Of a stretch of 49,004 nt of DNA, positions 46,497 through 49,004 are shown in pieces (position 1 is the first letter of the stretch; each line of letters begins with the position of its first letter). The notes beneath the pieces were generated by a model. That model did no database searches and was not told where the DNA came from. It saw only the letters and a list, made by a program, of their open reading frames with translations. This stretch comes from Rouxiella badensis (GTDB lineage: Bacteria > Pseudomonadota > Gammaproteobacteria > Enterobacterales > Enterobacteriaceae). Position numbers and translations under genes: made by a program. Location of the stretch: assembly GCF_002093665.1 (NCBI RefSeq), contig NZ_MRWE01000024.1, positions 25,724 to 74,727 of the forward strand, in the 5' to 3' direction.

Positions 46497-46835
46497 TTAA
46501 CACAGGGTTCCAGCGCGCTCGATAAACGGGGCAAGACTCATCTTGTGGCCGGGATTTTTGGGGTCATCCAGCTGAATAATGCTCAGCGGCTGTGCACTCA
46601 CCTTCCCTTCTTTCACCCACTGCTCTGCTACATCATTCAGCGGATACTGCGCCAGCGTGCTGTCATTAATCACGAACAGGGCTTTGCCCGGTCGGCATTG
46701 CAGCATCACTTCTTCACGGGTGAACGCCCATGCCTTACCATATTCCAGACGGCTCACGGTAACAACTTGCGGCGCTGCGAAACAGCTGGCAGACAGGGTG
46801 AGCAACAGGCCCCCAAGTAGCGTTTTTTTCATCAC
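46497..46835 (-). CDS. yebY: DUF2511 exported protein YebY
   Basis: A 112-residue periplasmic protein with a signal peptide (cleavage near CFA-APQV). It matches E. coli YebY along its length: [31 protein letters not shown] and the C-terminal [14 protein letters not shown]. Two Cys (QCRPG and final C) probably pair. It is the third gene of the copC-copD-yebY set, which suggests a link with copper handling. The molecular role is not known. Confidence 0.95.
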   Translation of the reverse strand: MMKKTLLGGLLLTLSASCFAAPQVVTVSRLEYGKAWAFTREEVMLQCRPGKALFVINDSTLAQYPLNDVAEQWVKEGKVSAQPLSIIQLDDPKNPGHKMSLAPFIERAGTLC

Positions 46836-46892
46836 TCTTCCTCGTTAAACTTCTCAATAACAATCTTGTTGCCAATCCAATGCTCAGCACAA

Positions 46893-47777
46893 CTAATTAG
46901 GCGATAGGGTAGCAAAAAGGCTCACCAAAGCAATCACCAACAGTGCCAAAGCAAACTCCAGCCAGCAAACGGCGATCATGCGTCGCTGCGTATGCTCATT
47001 GTGGTGCGCGAACTGCGGAACCAGCCAATAGCGGTTATAAATGGCCACCGCGACCATCACGGTCACCAGCGCGGCCTTACAAACAAGCAGCAGCTCATAA
47101 GGCGAGTGAATGTCCGTTGGCCAACGCTGCAAGATGAATGCGCTATTGGCGATACCGGTCAGTACGACAAGCGCAACAGCCGCGTGCCCGAGCGTTGAGA
47201 ATCGCAGCAGAGCCACAATCGCCTCAGGTCGAGTCGCGGGCTGATGGGTCAGCCTCATGCAGGTCAGCAACGGGATCAGGCTGCCAAACCAGTATGCGGC
47301 ACTGAGCAAATGCACGGCGTGGTTAGTGCGCTGCAATACGCCCAAGGTGCCTTCATGCATGGCCGCATGACCGATGAGCGCCTGCCCTATCAGCATTCCG
47401 GCGCTTAGCAGCATCGCCATCAGAAAACGTCCGGGCAGGCCATCGATAAGAATCAGCAGCAGCGCGACCAGCGCCATCAGCATATGCCAGCGCCAAACCT
47501 CTCCAAAGGTGGTGGTCAGCACCAGCAGCCAAACATTCACATTGAGCATGTCGGTCCATCCGTTGCCCATAACCCCTGCCTGCACGGCGACCATCAACAG
47601 CGCGGTTAACGCAGAAAGGCAGGCCGAGGTCAGGATCAGGGTCTGGTTTTTACGCGCCAGGAGTGCGGACAAACCTTGCGGAGACAGCAAACGAGTGAAG
47701 ACGCAGGCGCCAAAAAGTTGCATCACGGAAATAAAGTGCACAAAGCGGCACAGGACAAACAGCGATGCCAGGCTCAT
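46893..47777 (-). CDS. copD: Copper homeostasis membrane protein CopD (YebZ)
   Basis: CopD-family inner-membrane protein, 294 residues, with about eight hydrophobic helices. It works with periplasmic CopC in copper uptake or homeostasis. Conserved His in FVHFISVMQLFGA, ALIGHAAMHEG and TNHAVHLLSAAYWFGSL are likely metal ligands. It starts 4 bases after the copC stop. Homologous to E. coli yebZ. Confidence 0.94.
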   Translation of the reverse strand: MSLASLFVLCRFVHFISVMQLFGACVFTRLLSPQGLSALLARKNQTLILTSACLSALTALLMVAVQAGVMGNGWTDMLNVNVWLLVLTTTFGEVWRWHMLMALVALLLILIDGLPGRFLMAMLLSAGMLIGQALIGHAAMHEGTLGVLQRTNHAVHLLSAAYWFGSLIPLLTCMRLTHQPATRPEAIVALLRFSTLGHAAVALVVLTGIANSAFILQRWPTDIHSPYELLLVCKAALVTVMVAVAIYNRYWLVPQFAHHNEHTQRRMIAVCWLEFALALLVIALVSLFATLSPN

Positions 47778-47781
47778 AACG

Positions 47782-48165
47782 TTACTTTACCGTAAAGCTG
47801 TAGGTACCTTGGGTCTTATGTCCATCAACGGAAACAACGTGCCATGAGACGTTATATTTACCGCGGGTCAATGGCGCAGGTAGGGCAATCAGGACCTGAG
47901 TGTTGTCGTTGGTGGCCAGTTTGAAATCACCGGTTTTTACCGGCTGATTGTTCGGACCTTCCAGCACGACTTTACTGAAGCTGGGTTCCACGCCCTCGCT
48001 AAATCCGAGAGTGAGCTCGGTCGGTGCTACGCTGACTTGGCTATCGGCAGCCGGCGTCTCACTCTTGAGATGAGCGTGGGCAAAAGCCTGTTGTGAAATC
48101 AAACCTGCGGCTAGAACGCAGGCAGAACTGAGAATACGCAGACGCATCAGTTTTTTAATAGACAC
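47782..48165 (-). CDS. copC: Periplasmic copper-binding protein CopC (YobA)
   Basis: CopC is a small periplasmic cupredoxin-like protein that binds Cu(II) through its N-terminal amine and His. It starts with GTG at 48165 behind AAGGAATAATT and has 127 residues, with a signal peptide cleaved at AFA-HAHL to expose the His ligand. The second ligand set is in VVSVDGHKTQG. The length and arrangement match E. coli YobA. It leads the copC-copD-yebY set. Confidence 0.95.
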   Translation of the reverse strand: MSIKKLMRLRILSSACVLAAGLISQQAFAHAHLKSETPAADSQVSVAPTELTLGFSEGVEPSFSKVVLEGPNNQPVKTGDFKLATNDNTQVLIALPAPLTRGKYNVSWHVVSVDGHKTQGTYSFTVK

Positions 48166-48341
48166 AATTATTCCTTGGCTAATTGAAGATGAAAATTCAG
48201 CCGCAACTTTAGCGCAATCTGCCGTTGGGATCTGTGGAAATTAACGGGTAATCAATGCAGAAAATAAGAAATGTGCAAATTTCGCACGAAAAGCTCAGCG
48301 GGGATGTCAATAATCACATGAATAATAAGAGTAAAATAAAA

Positions 48342-48375
48342 AAAACGCAGAACACGGTTAACGTATTCTGCGTTT
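48342..48375 (-). terminator. Terminator after ftnA
   Basis: AAACGCAGAA pairs with TTCTGCGTTT across a 12-base loop, followed on the minus strand by TTTTTTTATTTTAC. It ends the ferritin transcript about 20 bases after its stop. Confidence 0.9.
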
Positions 48376-48393
48376 CAACACTTAGCGGAAAAA

Positions 48394-48900
48394 TCAGGCT
48401 GACGGCGATTGGCCAACCATGTTTTTCAGATCTTTATCCACGAAGAACAGACCGTTACCGGTATTGCTCACCAGACCGAGTTTATCCAGGACAGATTTGA
48501 ACAGAGTCTCTTCTTCATGCTGTTCTGCCACATACCACTGCAGGAAGTTGAAGGTTGAGTAATCTTTAGTGGTCATCGCCAGGTCAGCCAACTTGTTGAT
48601 CTCTTCAGTGATCAACTGCTCGTGCTGATAGGCAAGATTGAAAACGTCGGCCAGTGATTCGAAATCGGCACGCGGGGCGTCGATAGAGCCGAGCAGCGGC
48701 AGTGCACCGGTGTCGCTCACATATTTGAACAGGCGATGCATGTGGTCCATCTCTTCGCGAGAGTGTTCCATCAGGAAGGCCGCAGCACCTTCAAAACCTT
48801 TATCACTGCACCAGGCACTCATCTGCAAATATAAGTTAGCGGAATAGAATTCAAGATTCAGCTGTTGATTAAGCTGTTTGATCATATCTTCTTTAAGCAC
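48394..48900 (-). CDS. ftnA: Non-heme ferritin FtnA
   Basis: FtnA forms the 24-subunit iron-storage shell and oxidises Fe(II) at a di-iron centre. The 168 residues are close to E. coli's 165. Ferroxidase ligands are visible: E17, E50 and H53 (SREEMDH), a Glu in YQHEQLITEEIN and Gln in VAEQHEEE. The start is the GTG at 48900 with GGAG eight bases upstream, giving MLKEDMIKQLNQQ. It lies 228 bases from copC with its own terminator. The usual activator in E. coli is Fur, acting indirectly; I saw no Fur box. Confidence 0.96.
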   Translation of the reverse strand: MLKEDMIKQLNQQLNLEFYSANLYLQMSAWCSDKGFEGAAAFLMEHSREEMDHMHRLFKYVSDTGALPLLGSIDAPRADFESLADVFNLAYQHEQLITEEINKLADLAMTTKDYSTFNFLQWYVAEQHEEETLFKSVLDKLGLVSNTGNGLFFVDKDLKNMVGQSPSA

Positions 48901-49004
48901 GATGAGGCTCCAGATTTAATATTTAAATTTATATGGATATTAGAATGCGTTATTTGCGTGCATTATGCCTAACTCTATATAAAATAAAAAGCGTTGTTTC
49001 CCAC

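Noticed and set aside
48901-49004. Fur box or sigma70 promoter upstream of ftnA
   Set aside because: A TATAAA is present but no properly spaced -35 or Fur-like palindrome is visible before the window ends.

Overview
The window is a chromosomal segment of a member of the Enterobacterales. The evidence is the btuCED, ihfA-pheTSM-rplT-rpmI-infC-thrS, kdgR-yebQ-htpX-prc-proQ-yebR-letAB-yebV and sdsR-yebY-copD-copC-ftnA blocks, all of which read very close to their E. coli counterparts. Differences in layout (DUF2502 and a Gly/His lipoprotein between ihfA and btuC, kduID next to ydjM and tcyP, no rsmF between letB and yebV, idi and a paired WG-repeat operon present) point away from Escherichia itself, perhaps to a Yersiniaceae or Hafniaceae genus. 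That genus-level guess is weak.

Layout. 1-3.2 kb: btuD, btuE and btuC on the minus strand, then a DUF2502 periplasmic protein. 3.36-3.52 kb: a 51-residue Gly/His-rich lipoprotein on the plus strand. 3.9-11.1 kb: the translation block (minus strand) thrS-infC-rpmI-rplT-pheM-pheS-pheT-ihfA, with the PheM leader peptide and attenuator intact and infC starting at ATT. 11.4-14.8 kb: emtA, yniA, yniB, hxpB. 15.0-21.6 kb: hexuronate metabolism (kduI, kduD, kdgR), a LexA-controlled ydjM, cystine carrier tcyP and MFS transporter yebQ. 21.6-30.7 kb: htpX with a sigma32-like promoter, prc, proQ, yebR, then letA-letB and yebV.

From about 30.7 to 46.2 kb the window departs from the E. coli order, in which yebV and sdsR-yebY are close neighbours. 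This stretch holds: a minus-strand set of two giant exported WG-repeat paralogues (925 and 959 residues, ATGA-coupled) followed by an ASCH protein and a C39-like cysteine-protease-fold protein; an M20 amidohydrolase; an extensin-like protein; an S51 peptidase; idi and a lipoprotein; then an AT-richer, decayed tract. The decayed tract has a YmgB/AriR-family gene behind a MerR-type operator and a perfect terminator hairpin, a NUDIX gene, small orphan genes, a DUF1737 pair, an IS3-type remnant and the 3' end of a tyrosine integrase. The integrase remnant stops just short of the terminator of the SdsR small RNA, which I recognise at 46196-46299 (minus). That locus is a known insertion hot spot in Salmonella and E. 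coli.

46.5-48.9 kb: yebY, copD and copC (copper/envelope) and ferritin ftnA. The most interesting places for follow-up are the WG-repeat operon, the leader of the ymgB-like gene, and the integrase remnant beside sdsR. No tRNA, rRNA or CRISPR array was seen.
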